Assembly (NCBI GenBank): GCA_947044365.1
Contig: OX345640.1
Location: forward strand, 2,773,501 to 2,837,500
Direction of reading: 5' to 3'
Length of the DNA stretch: 64,000 bases
Origin: Petrosia ficiformis
Taxonomy: Eukaryota > Porifera > Demospongiae > Haplosclerida > Petrosiidae
Shown here: positions 22,998-32,540 of the stretch, in pieces
Layout: each line of letters opens with the position of its first letter
How positions within the stretch are numbered: position 1 is the stretch's first letter
Program-made: the position numbers and the translations under genes
The notes under the pieces: generated by a model
What the model was told of the DNA's origin: nothing
Databases searched by the model: none
What the model saw: the letters and a program-made list of their open reading frames with translations, nothing else

Positions 22998-24269
22998 ATG
23001 ATGGCAAGTTTGACAGGAGTAGACAAGCCGAGAGACGAAAAAGTACGCAAAGAATGCTATGGTTTAGTGATTCAAGATTACTTAAACACAGGCCGTCATC
23101 GCCAGTTGAAACTGATGGTAATAGGAGAAGCAGGACAAGGAAAATCAGCACTTATTAACGCCTTGATTGGTAAGGAGGTTGCTAATGAAGGGGACAATTT
23201 TGAAGCTGGAACAAACAGCATACAAGAGTACCAACTAGAGCAGAATGGTGTCCAGATCGCAATATGGGACACACCAGGGTTTGGCATGGAAAGTAAAGAA
23301 GAAGATGAAAAGACAGTAGAATCATTGAGGAACAGTGACTGTTACCCTATTGATCTAGCGCTATTTTGTTTCAGAATGGATGGAACGAGATTTCCAACTA
23401 GAGTTCATACTGATACGATACAAAAAATAACAGAAGTGTTTGGTAAATCTTTCTGGCAACATTGTGTGTTTGTTCTTACATTTGCTAACAATATTGAACA
23501 GTTATGTCCAAAAGGAAAAGATTTGGATTCTTTCTTTTCAGAGCGAGCATGGGATTTGGAGGAAAAATTTCGAGGAGCACTTGAGAAAAATGCTGGACTG
23601 AATAAAGATGAGTTGAATACAGTTTTTGCTGTGCCAGTTGGGTCATATAAACAAGGCATGTTTAGGGAAAATCCATGGGCTCTTCCTGATCGAGAAGATT
23701 GGTTTCTATCATTTTGGATGGAATGTACAACTCATATGCAAAAGTCTGCAGTGTCTGTTCTTTTGCAAGTCAACCGTCACAGGCTTCAACTTCCAGAGCA
23801 AGATACAAGTGGGTCTATGGATCTCCCTCCTCAGTTTGACGCCTGTGAGAGGATCATGATAGCCTCTCCTACAGAAATTTCAGAGATTGATCTTCACATG
23901 AATGAAATATGCTCCAGTCAAAATCTAACTCAAGAAGATATAATAAACAGTGTTCCTGTCCCACAACCAGATTCACTCACAGACAGAGATGGGGATGAAG
24001 CAGCTCTTGAAATGAAGCAGCAGAGTCTTCCTCCAAATATAGGCAATGATGAAGCAACATCCGTGCCTCCACAACAGAACTTGCATTCTCGTGAAATTCC
24101 ATTACGTATAATTCTTCAGCGACAATTGGATAACCATAATTCCAGTTTTTATGAGTATGTTACAGGGTTTGCTAAACAGAGGGGAGGAAGTGTTTGGGGG
24201 ATTGGCCATCTAGCTGGGTTTGTTGAGGGATTTATTGTATGGCTTGGAAGGAAAGGGCGGAACAGTTAG
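22998..24269 (+). CDS. AIG1/GIMAP-like GTPase, copy 2 (423 aa, intronless)
   Basis: Paralogue of the GTPase at 9036-10331 in the same orientation. The G domain is nearly identical: GEAGQGKSA, AGTNSIQEY, WDTPGFGMESKEEDEK, NSDCYPIDLALFCF. The Thr after the P-loop Ser is Ala here, which keeps the GxxxxGK[ST] consensus. Divergence is concentrated after residue 160 and in the linker (about 280-365). The tail IPLRIILQRQLDNHNSSF and GGSVWGIGHLAGFVEGF is conserved again. The start is taken at the tandem ATGs at 22998/23001 (MMASLTGVDKP). Local duplication is clear. No intron or frame damage was seen, so the gene looks functional. Confidence 0.85.
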   Translation: MMASLTGVDKPRDEKVRKECYGLVIQDYLNTGRHRQLKLMVIGEAGQGKSALINALIGKEVANEGDNFEAGTNSIQEYQLEQNGVQIAIWDTPGFGMESKEEDEKTVESLRNSDCYPIDLALFCFRMDGTRFPTRVHTDTIQKITEVFGKSFWQHCVFVLTFANNIEQLCPKGKDLDSFFSERAWDLEEKFRGALEKNAGLNKDELNTVFAVPVGSYKQGMFRENPWALPDREDWFLSFWMECTTHMQKSAVSVLLQVNRHRLQLPEQDTSGSMDLPPQFDACERIMIASPTEISEIDLHMNEICSSQNLTQEDIINSVPVPQPDSLTDRDGDEAALEMKQQSLPPNIGNDEATSVPPQQNLHSREIPLRIILQRQLDNHNSSFYEYVTGFAKQRGGSVWGIGHLAGFVEGFIVWLGRKGRNS

Positions 24270-24605
24270 ATATTATAATGAACGACTACTATTAATTATA
24301 TTTTTTATGAGGTTGGCTATCTCGTATAATAATAAATTAAATTTTGTATAAATTTATTATAGTTAACTGATCATTTACTGTTTGTACTAAAATCATTTGT
24401 AACAACTCATCGTAAGCAGTTCTGTACTTCCAAGAACATGAACCAAGTAAACGCATGTTGTTATTGTTAATAAATTATTCTTCAATAATGAAAAGTTACT
24501 ATTAGCAAAATAGTAGTGATAGACTATAAGTGTATTTGAATATATGTAAAATCATTTTAAAAAAAACAACTATATAACGTAGACACACAAACTCAACACA
24601 AGTGA
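24270..24605. other. Convergent intergenic gap between GTPase-2 and ankyrin-SOCS gene
   Basis: 336 bp, very AT-rich, holding both 3' UTRs. An AATAAATTAAA-type run near 24330 could serve polyadenylation. Confidence 0.4.
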
Positions 24606-27206
24606 TTACTGAGTGGGAAACCAATCCTTTAGAAGCACAAAATTCTGCATTCGATAGGACAAACCGGTAGCATCCACTACATTTTCATTCAACGGTATTT
24701 CAATTCCTGCACGGACTGCAAAACGAGCTAGATCACACAATGAACAAGGTTTTCTAACATCTCGAAGAACTATCATAAGTTTTTGAGTATGGTATGGAAT
24801 AAATTCCCAACGCTGAGCTGCATAAAAAAGATCAAAATGGTCAAGTTCACAGTTCCTACGACCAGGTTTATATAGTTTAGCTCCTCTCATTATCAAAAAT
24901 ATAACTGCTCTCTCTCGTACTGGACCTTTTTCATGAGAGGAGAGCTGGCCTCGAAGAACACAATAGAGAGGTGTCTCATGTTGTCTATTCTCACGATCAA
25001 TCCAAACACCAGGTAGTGTCAAAAGATACCTTGCAATGTGTACTTGTCCGTAAAAACATGCATAATGAAAAGGAGTATTGAAATATATCTCTGTGGTAAT
25101 GTTAGGGTCTACTTCATGTTCTAGAAGCAGTTTAACGATCTCTAATTGGCCATAACGACAAGCTGTGTGAAGTGCAGAAATTGTGTTTAAAAATTCATAG
25201 TTTGCATTTATGCCATATTTGGAATTAAGTATTAAGGTTGCTACTTTAAGAGCACCAACCTGAGCTGAGTAATGTAACAAATACACTAACTGACTGTGAA
25301 TATGTTTCCTCTCTCCATCATTCATTTTTGCATGCATATTTTCAGTCTTTTCCAGAAGTTTAAAAGCTACATTGTAATGATTGTGCTTAAGAGCATGTGC
25401 AGCCGGAACCTCAGGCCATGTACTTCCAATAGGAAATGTACTGGCACCAATTTCCAGTAACATATCTACCATTTCCACATCTCCAATTATTGCAGCTGCA
25501 CTCAGTGCTGTACGACCTTTGACCCACTTAGAGTCTACATTTACTCCACTGTTGACTAAATGCTGTACTGATTCTCTGTTGCCTAGCTCTGTTGCAATAT
25601 ACAGTGAAACTTGATGAGCTTGAGAACTTGACGAATCTCTGATAAGTGGAAGGATATCTGAATCATCACACACATCTAAAGGTCGTAAATTTTGTGCATT
25701 AGGAATTTGTGTACAAGCATTATGCTCCAGAAGGATCCGGACAGCTGCTACATTGCGTTCCTTTACAGCTACATGTATAGCAGTATCTCCTGATGGTTCT
25801 TGAGTATTAACAAATGCTCCTAAATGTAGGATCTCAGCTAACAGATCAACAGATTGCTGATCACTGTAACGTGCTAGGGCAAGAAGAAGACAGTAACCCT
25901 GTGATGTTTGTTCTAAACAGGTAGGGAATTGTAAGCAGAGAAGACGAACTGCATCTGCAAATCCAAGATGTGCAGCTAAAATTGCAAGATTCTGGAGATG
26001 GCATTTGTTCATTGTTGCTCGTGGATTGGAGAGATAAGAGAGGAGGCAACGGAGTGTGTTTATTTCCTGAAGATTAACAGCTCTCTGAATCTGTTGTAAA
26101 ATGAGTTCATCGTCTACTCTCATTGAGGAATCATGTGGAAGAAGACGATTAACTTCCAGTGTATGCTGTAAAAGATCAACTTTGTGGACAGTAACTGCAC
26201 GCCTTAATGCTCCCTCTATGAAGCTTGGTTGAAGGTGTAATTTCTGTTTAAGTAGCGTTGCCAACTGCTTGTCACTTCTAGAGGATAAGATTAACGTCTG
26301 AAACTGTTGAAGGCTTATCTCCTTTAATCTTGTGAATATATCATTTTCAGTTTCTCGATCAGCTTCATTCTGCTATATGGGAGACCAAAGAAATCAATTA
26401 TGAACAGTGATAGTTGTATAAAATTCAATGAGTATGACTCATAGCTTAGTTATCACCTGACCTCCAGCCAATCAACTGAGCACACGTTCAAGTGAGCAAT
26501 AAGCATATTATTACATTGTATTACAAATGCATCAAAACAGTAAAAATGAGTACAAAGTATGTTGTTACAAAGTACAAAGGAATCATCACAGGGAGGTCAA
26601 TAGTTTAAACTAGCCAAATAAGGTATTAAAAATGAAAGTGGAGAAAAATAGAATCATTTAGTGTAAATTACTAATTATTATCAATAGAAAGATCAATCAT
26701 TGTGACTACAACACTGGCTTGAAACTGAAAATTAGATTTTTAAAAAGTTTAGATAACAACAGTGTATGTACACAAGCAAGTTGATAATTCCCAAAGGTAA
26801 ACGTAAAGTTAACATAAATCACATGACAGCTGTTGTACTTATATAATGATGTTGATGCTTTTTATATAGTATAATGAAAATGTAACCAAACTCTTATCTA
26901 GTTTTTTGTTTGAGGACTTTTTGGTGGAAAGTGATTTATAGTTAACTATTTCAAATTGAGCAAATTATTTTTATTGATTTGGAGAACAGAAACTTTTTCT
27001 AATATATATTTGCTAAAATTAATTATGACCATTAAACTAGTTATAATCTAAATTAGAGAGATATCATACATAAAACTATAAATTTATACTATTATTATAT
27101 AATAATGATGTAGGTCAGAAAATTCCATCTTTAAGTACTTGTTATATTATGGGATACTATGATTAATGTGTGCATGTGAATCAGGGTGTGAACTCAGTAG
27201 GGTTTG

Positions 27207-27249
<43 letters not shown>

Positions 27250-27438
27250 ACATATATATGTAATCATTGTGTGATAACTCACATTGTATAGTAATCTCTC
27301 CTGTCTAATACCCAAGTCAATTTCTGTCACTGTGGCTGATCTCCTGTGTCTGTTAACAACATACCCGCCATCACGATCTATATAGTGGTCTATAGTATCG
27401 TCATCAGATCCAATAGTTTTACTTGTTTCAGAACCCAT
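24606..27438 (-). CDS. Ankyrin-repeat protein with C-terminal SOCS-box-like motif (ASB-like, 640 aa, two exons)
   Basis: Exon 1 is 27438-27283 (start MGSETSKTIGSDDDTID) and exon 2 is 26372-24606; the junction is in phase. Ankyrin repeats are visible about residues 245-286 (GDTAIHVAVKERN), 304-368 (GRTALSAAAIIGDVEMVDML) and 448-528 (ISALHTACRYGQLEIVKLL and NTPFHYACFYGQVHIARYL), with degenerate repeats before them. The last 55 residues include KPCSLCDLARFAVRAGI, which fits the BC-box half of a SOCS box (P.SL..LAR..VR). In known ASB proteins this recruits elongin B/C and Cullin-5 for ubiquitylation. A substrate-adaptor role is therefore plausible, but the Cul-box half is not clear. The gene is head to head with SFXN2. 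Confidence 0.82.
27206..27244. repeat. (AT)n microsatellite in ankyrin-SOCS intron
   Basis: About 18 uninterrupted AT dinucleotides just downstream of the exon 1 donor at 27282. Confidence 0.95.
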
Positions 27439-27794
27439 GAATGCTTTTAAAACAGTTGAAGTAAAGCTGTCTTTTATAAAACAAAATTTGTTCTTGAAGG
27501 AGGGGCTGATAATGGGCGGGGTTGTCACTAAAATGCAAACAAAGGTATTTTTGCAGTAAAGTTTTGGAAAGGAACAAAGTATGTTGATACTTGATTATAT
27601 CTATTGCAAATAATAATAAAACATGACATTAGAATATGATAGTACAATCTTCCATTACTGTATTAAAATTATCTAATTTGATGTACATAAATGGTATGCA
27701 ATTTGTCTTGCATCCCAAAACCATTCATCATTCAATTTTCACTTCATAATTATTTTTATGTACAAACATGTTTTCATGTAACAGGAGAACAGTA
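27439..27794. promoter_or_regulatory. Intergenic 356 bp between ankyrin-SOCS and SFXN2 starts
   Basis: The divergent starts are 356 bp apart, so the interval probably holds a shared promoter. An acceptor-like AACAG just before 27785 leaves open a 5' non-coding exon of SFXN2. The ankyrin reading frame is open up to about 27528. Confidence 0.45.
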
Positions 27795-29352
27795 ATGGAA
27801 ATTGTCCATCATGAAGAAGAGGGGCATCCAAAATGTATCCCTGAAGGTATGGAACCGGTTCCTGTGAATATTGACATACCAAGATGGGATCAGAACCAGT
27901 TTACTGGAAGACTTAATCATTTTATTCGAATCACTAATCCTTTCTTATCACTGAAAACTGAAAGTGAACTTAATCAAGCAAAGCATCTTGTGGATACGGC
28001 AAGGTTAGTGACAAATGATACATAATGAATTATCGTCCCATTCATCTATTCATGCCGTTATCCTACCATCCATCAAACTATCTATTCATTCATAAGTTCA
28101 TCTATCCACTCATATCCATTTGTTAACCCATTCATTCTTCCCCCTAACCATTCTTATATTCATCTATCTATATGTTTATCTATCTCTTCATCTATTCCTT
28201 TATTCATCAATACATACAACCTAACCATTTATCCCATCTATTCATCTATCCATTCATCCATCACACCTCATTTATATTAGATTAGGGTACATGCCTAAAG
28301 GCACTACGATCAATCGTTTATATTCTGCTAAGGTACTTTATGATTCTGCTTTTCATCCGGATACTGGAGAGAAAATGAATACGATTGGTCGAATGAGTTT
28401 CCAGGTTCCAGGAGGTACAGTGATAACAGCAGGACTTCTAGTATATTATCGGTAAATTTGTTTCACCGGGGATGGTCACATGACAATAACATTATATCAT
28501 GTGATGATAACTATGATTCCTGAGATTAATTTACATTCTTTTCCAACAATAGAACGACTTTTCAAGTATTGTGTGCTCAATGGATCAATCAATCTTTTAA
28601 TGCTTTAGTAAATTATACAAACAGAAATGCAAAAAGTGAAGTTACCAATAGGTATATATATATGGATGAATGGATGGATGGATGGATGGATGGATGGATG
28701 GATAATAAAATAGATGGATAGATGGATGGATGGCCAGACAGATGGCCAGACAGATGGATGGATGGATAGATAGACAGACAGATGGATAGATAGATATGGC
28801 ATTAGATGCAATTGGTAATTTCACAGACAAATAGGAGCAGCATATGTTTGTGCTACAACTGGTGCTGTAGCTGTATCTGTGGCTGTGAATTCACTTGTAA
28901 AGGTATGCCTGCCATTGTCTCTTACAAATACCAATGTATAATGATTGTGTGATTATATTTCAGAATGCTCCACATATTTTAAAGAGATGGGTTCCCTTTG
29001 TTGCCGTGGCATCAGCGAACTGTATTAATATTCCAATTATGAGACAAAGAGAACTCGTAGAGGGTATGACTATTTCTGATAGCGATGGAAATGTTTTAGG
29101 AAAATCAAGAGTAATTAAATTAATTACATGTACATGTGTACATTGTAGTTCATTTGTTTATAGCTAGCAGCTGTTAAGGGAATTGCACAGGTCGCTTTTT
29201 CAAGAATCTTCATGACTATTCCAACTCTATGTATGTATATAATTATGTATGTATGTATGAATGTATATATGTATGTATGTACGTATGTATGTATGTATGT
29301 TGGAATGCATGTACGTATGTACTGTATGTATGTATGTATATATGTATGTATG

Positions 29353-29386
<34 letters not shown>

Positions 29387-30518
29387 TGTATGTATATATG
29401 TATGTATCTATGTATGTATATATGTATGTACGTATGTATGTATGTATATATGTATGTATGTATGTACATATGTATGTATCTATGTATGTATATATGTATG
29501 TACGTATGTATGTATGTATATATGTATGTATGTATGTATGTATATGTGTATGTATCTATATATCTTCAGTACTGTTACCTGTTATAATGACTCGTTTGGA
29601 GAGAAGATACCCAGTCTTATTAGTGAGTCACAAATGGTCCCAAAACTTCATTTAATACATTTGTTATGATTTTATAAGATTATAATGTTATTTCATATGA
29701 TATATCTACAAATAATTATACTATTACACATAATTATATAGCACATGTGAACAGCTTGTAAACTATTCGTGTTTGTTTTGAATAATGAAAGCATTAAACA
29801 AATATTCATAGTTGTTCTCCCAATTCATTATAGCTGTCCCTTCTCTCATTTCCTTTTATCTCATTATCCCCTTATTGTATTTCATCTCTTTGTGATTGTT
29901 TATTGTTCTCTTGGTATCTCACTGTCTCTATCCTTCTACACTATATATCTCTATAATTATATAAGCCAGTCCTGTTGCTGACTGAAATTATATAAATAAA
30001 TAATATGTTTATCCACCCTTCGTCTCTCTCTCTCTCTAGAGGAATAAAGTATCTATTGTGGTTCAGACCCTATTCTGTGGAATAATGTGAGAACCTGTGT
30101 ATTAATTAACATACTCATGTTCTACTTTCTCACACAGGCTGACATTTTCAGTTCCAATTGGATGCTCTCTCTTCCCTCAAAGAAGGTAGACATGAATACA
30201 CACACACACACACCAAAGAACAACAATATATATACATACACACACACACACTTACAAACAATGTACTATACACACACACTGACAAACAACGTAATATACA
30301 CACACACAAATGAACAACATGTAAAATGTTAAAATGTACATACATGTATACACATTAAAAAACAACATATATACATACACTGATGAATAACAAACACACA
30401 ATATTTATATCTTTTTAGTTCATTGTCGTTCTCACAACTTGAATCACATGTACAAGAAAGCATACGATTAAAAAAGACACCTCCACCTCAAAGGGTATAC
30501 TTCAATAAGGGACTATAG
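27795..30518 (+). CDS. SFXN2: SFXN2, sideroflexin-2 mitochondrial carrier (complete, ten exons, 338 aa)
   Basis: Multi-pass mitochondrial inner-membrane sideroflexin, tied to serine/iron/one-carbon metabolism in this family. Exons: 27795-28003, 28281-28451, 28553-28651, 28827-28902, 28964-29110, 29164-29230, 29570-29622, 30040-30086, 30138-30185, 30419-30518. They total 1017 nt with all phases consistent. Hallmarks are [35 protein letters not shown] (HPDTGEKM signature), [56 protein letters not shown] and the terminal [24 protein letters not shown] and LLPVIM resemble SFXN2 more than SFXN1/3. An upstream in-frame ATG at 27768 would add nine residues. Introns 1, 3 and 6 are almost pure tandem repeats. 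Confidence 0.96.
28040..28265. repeat. CATC/TATC microsatellite forming SFXN2 intron 1
   Basis: Degenerate CATCCATTCATC/TATC motif filling most of intron 28004-28280. Confidence 0.85.
28652..28800. repeat. GATG/GATA microsatellite forming SFXN2 intron 3
   Basis: Imperfect GGATGGAT, GATAGATA and GACAGACA runs occupy nearly all of intron 28652-28826. The donor reads GTATATATATATGG. Confidence 0.9.
29231..29560. repeat. (GTAT)n microsatellite forming SFXN2 intron 6
   Basis: The repeat begins at the 5' splice site (ACTCTAT then GTATGTAT) and runs to the acceptor TATCTTCAG at 29569, so the intron is a tetranucleotide array with occasional GTAC and GTATAT variants. Confidence 0.95.
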
Positions 30519-30835
30519 TGTTATATATATATGTAATACTGTACATAAGAATGTATGTTCTAGCAATTAATGATAATAACATGATTTTAGTGAAACACTA
30601 TTTACTAATGAATAGTATATAACCAGATAATTAACCTGTCTAGCAGGTGTTATGGGTTTGAAGGTGAACCCAGAGACCATCTTCACAAAGGCATTACAAT
30701 TCCATAACATAGGCTAGCCTGGTTAATAAAGTTTGATTTAAACAGTTTCCAAGGTCTAAATTTCACAGAAAGCAACTAACATGTAATGTGAAAAGGGAGG
30801 CTCATTTGAATTAAGTTGCATTGTCATATAACCTT

Positions 30836-31016
30836 TCGTAGGACAACAGTTAAAACGTACGCACACATTGGAATGACCAACAATATTTTTACCTGCACTA
30901 TTTTCATATAATTATCTTTACAGTTATGGTATAAACATGTATTAACCTAATAACACTAAACTACACACTATAGTACATATAAAGTCACCACATCATAATT
31001 CTGAGGTCGCAGACAT
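30836..31016 (+). mobile_element. MITE family B, truncated copy
   Basis: Contains GGAATGACCAACAATATTTTT, split here as GGAATGACCA and TTTTTACCTGCACTATTTTC, then TACATATAAAGTCACCACAT and TTCTGAGGTCGCAG. It matches 36268-36522. Confidence 0.65.
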
Positions 31017-31299
31017 TAGTTTTTTCATTAATCATTAATAATCAATTGAGTACACAAATAAATTTAAATGAAAAATTAGTTTTTACAAAACTAAAAAAAT
31101 TATTTGTAATTATTTGTAATTGTTTATGTTCTAAATACCAGATGCTAATTGCTAAACTGTGAATTTGAATTTTCTTCTCTTAATTGAGACGTACTGTGAT
31201 GATGATGTTATGAAACCATACGACGACCTACAAACAAACTATAATGGAAAAGTTATAGTACATGGAAAATCATTTGATCATCAAGCTAGCATAGCACAC

Positions 31300-31440
31300 A
31301 GCACAACACATGTGCATGTGTTGTGCCAATAAAAATAAAACCACAATGACTCACTAGTACATGTACATGTACATGACTGTGTGTAGGATGTGTGTGTGTA
31401 TGTGACACACACACACACATCCTACATGTAGTCATGTAGT
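31300..31440. repeat. Two adjacent hairpins (GCACAACACATG and TAGGATGTGTGTG)
   Basis: GCACAACACATG/CATGTGTTGTGC at 31300-31327, and TAGGATGTGTGTGTG/CACACACACATCCTA near 31385-31425 with outer ATGACT/AGTCAT pairs. Confidence 0.75.
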
Positions 31441-31570
31441 AATGTACTATATATAGTGCTTCATGAATACATTACTGGTGTAACAGGTAGTGGTCATGTA
31501 GTAATTTGGACCTTTTATCAGACACAATTTGGTGGAATCTGGGACTGTTTTTGCACAAACATAATTTAAT

Positions 31571-31767
31571 TCTGTTGGGACAGCATCAGTGGAACGAAGG
31601 TTTTCACAGATGAAAATGATCAAAACTCATTTGAGAAATCGATTAGGTGAAAAAAGTCTTTCTTACTTGATAAAATTGCAATCGACACACCACAAAAACT
31701 ATCTGATGATGATTTAGAAACAATTGTAGGCATTTGGACTAGAAAACCTAGGAAAATTGTTGTATAG
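31571..31767 (+). pseudogene. hAT transposase C-terminal dimerisation fragment, frameshifted
   Basis: Reads TASVERRFSQMKMIKTHLR then NRLGEKSLSYLIK, the hAT dimerisation signature (S.ER.FS.MK..KT.LR..L....L..L). A one-base frameshift after SYLIK moves the reading to DTPQKLSDDDLETIVGIW and a terminal stop at 31767. No DDE core was seen upstream; it is a relic. Confidence 0.8.
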
Positions 31768-31866
31768 AATATTGTGCATTTCATGTTATCATTTATTGTG
31801 TCATTAAAGCTTTTATAAAGACTTGAATTGATTTACATGTAAAATAGAATTCTCAGTATATCCAAG

Positions 31867-31914
31867 GGGGGGGGGGCAATGCCCCACCCCCCCCCCCCCC
31901 CCCCCCCCCCCCCG
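31867..31914. repeat. Poly-G / poly-C inverted homopolymers
   Basis: A run of about ten G, a GCAATGCCCCA spacer and a run of about thirty C. Could fold as a hairpin or quadruplex; the run lengths may also be assembly-sensitive. Confidence 0.8.
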
Positions 31915-31953
31915 AAAGAAACCCTGTAATGTACTATAGTGCTTCATCTATAC

Positions 31954-32415
31954 CAGGGATGTTGTAATTGTAATTAGTAATTGTAATTAATTACAATTAA
32001 TTACAATTAATTACTTTTCCCCAAGTAATTGTAATGGTAGTTGAAATTGAGATATTTTAAGGTGAAGTAATTGGTAATTGTAATTTAAATATTCTAATTG
32101 TAATTGATTTGTTATGTGCATACAAGTCAGTTGTGCTCACTGAAAATGTTAATGTGATGATCAATGAAGTGTTTGCTGCCAAATAACTTTGAGAACCTTG
32201 TATTTTTAAAAGTTAATGAACACATGGTCTAGAATTCTACATTGTAAATCTTTTTTTTGTAATTGTAATTAGTAATTGATTACATTTTAAAAGTAATGAT
32301 TACAATTTTTGCCACTAAAATCAATTAGTAATTGCAATTGTAATCATTACAAGAAATTTCACAAAGTAATTGAGTTGTAATGATTACATTTGCAAATGTA
32401 ATTACAACATCCCTG
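31954..32415. mobile_element. hAT-type MITE with CAGGGATGTTGTAATT termini
   Basis: CAGGGATGTTGTAATT at the left and its complement AATTACAACATCCCTG at the right. The flanks ATCTATAC and ATATATAC match at 7 of 8 bases. The interior is built of TAATTGTAATTA-type palindromes. Confidence 0.85.
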
Positions 32416-32540
32416 ATATATACATTATTGATGTAACAGCTAGGTACTACTATTTTCTTATGTTATTAATATTTCCAAAACCTGTCCTCCTCATTATAAG
32501 AACCAGTTATAAATAAAAATAAAATAATGAAATAAATATC

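Noticed and set aside
29212..29669. Met/Tyr/Val/Cys-rich proteins of about 145 residues
   Set aside because: Translation of the GTAT array that is SFXN2 intron 6.
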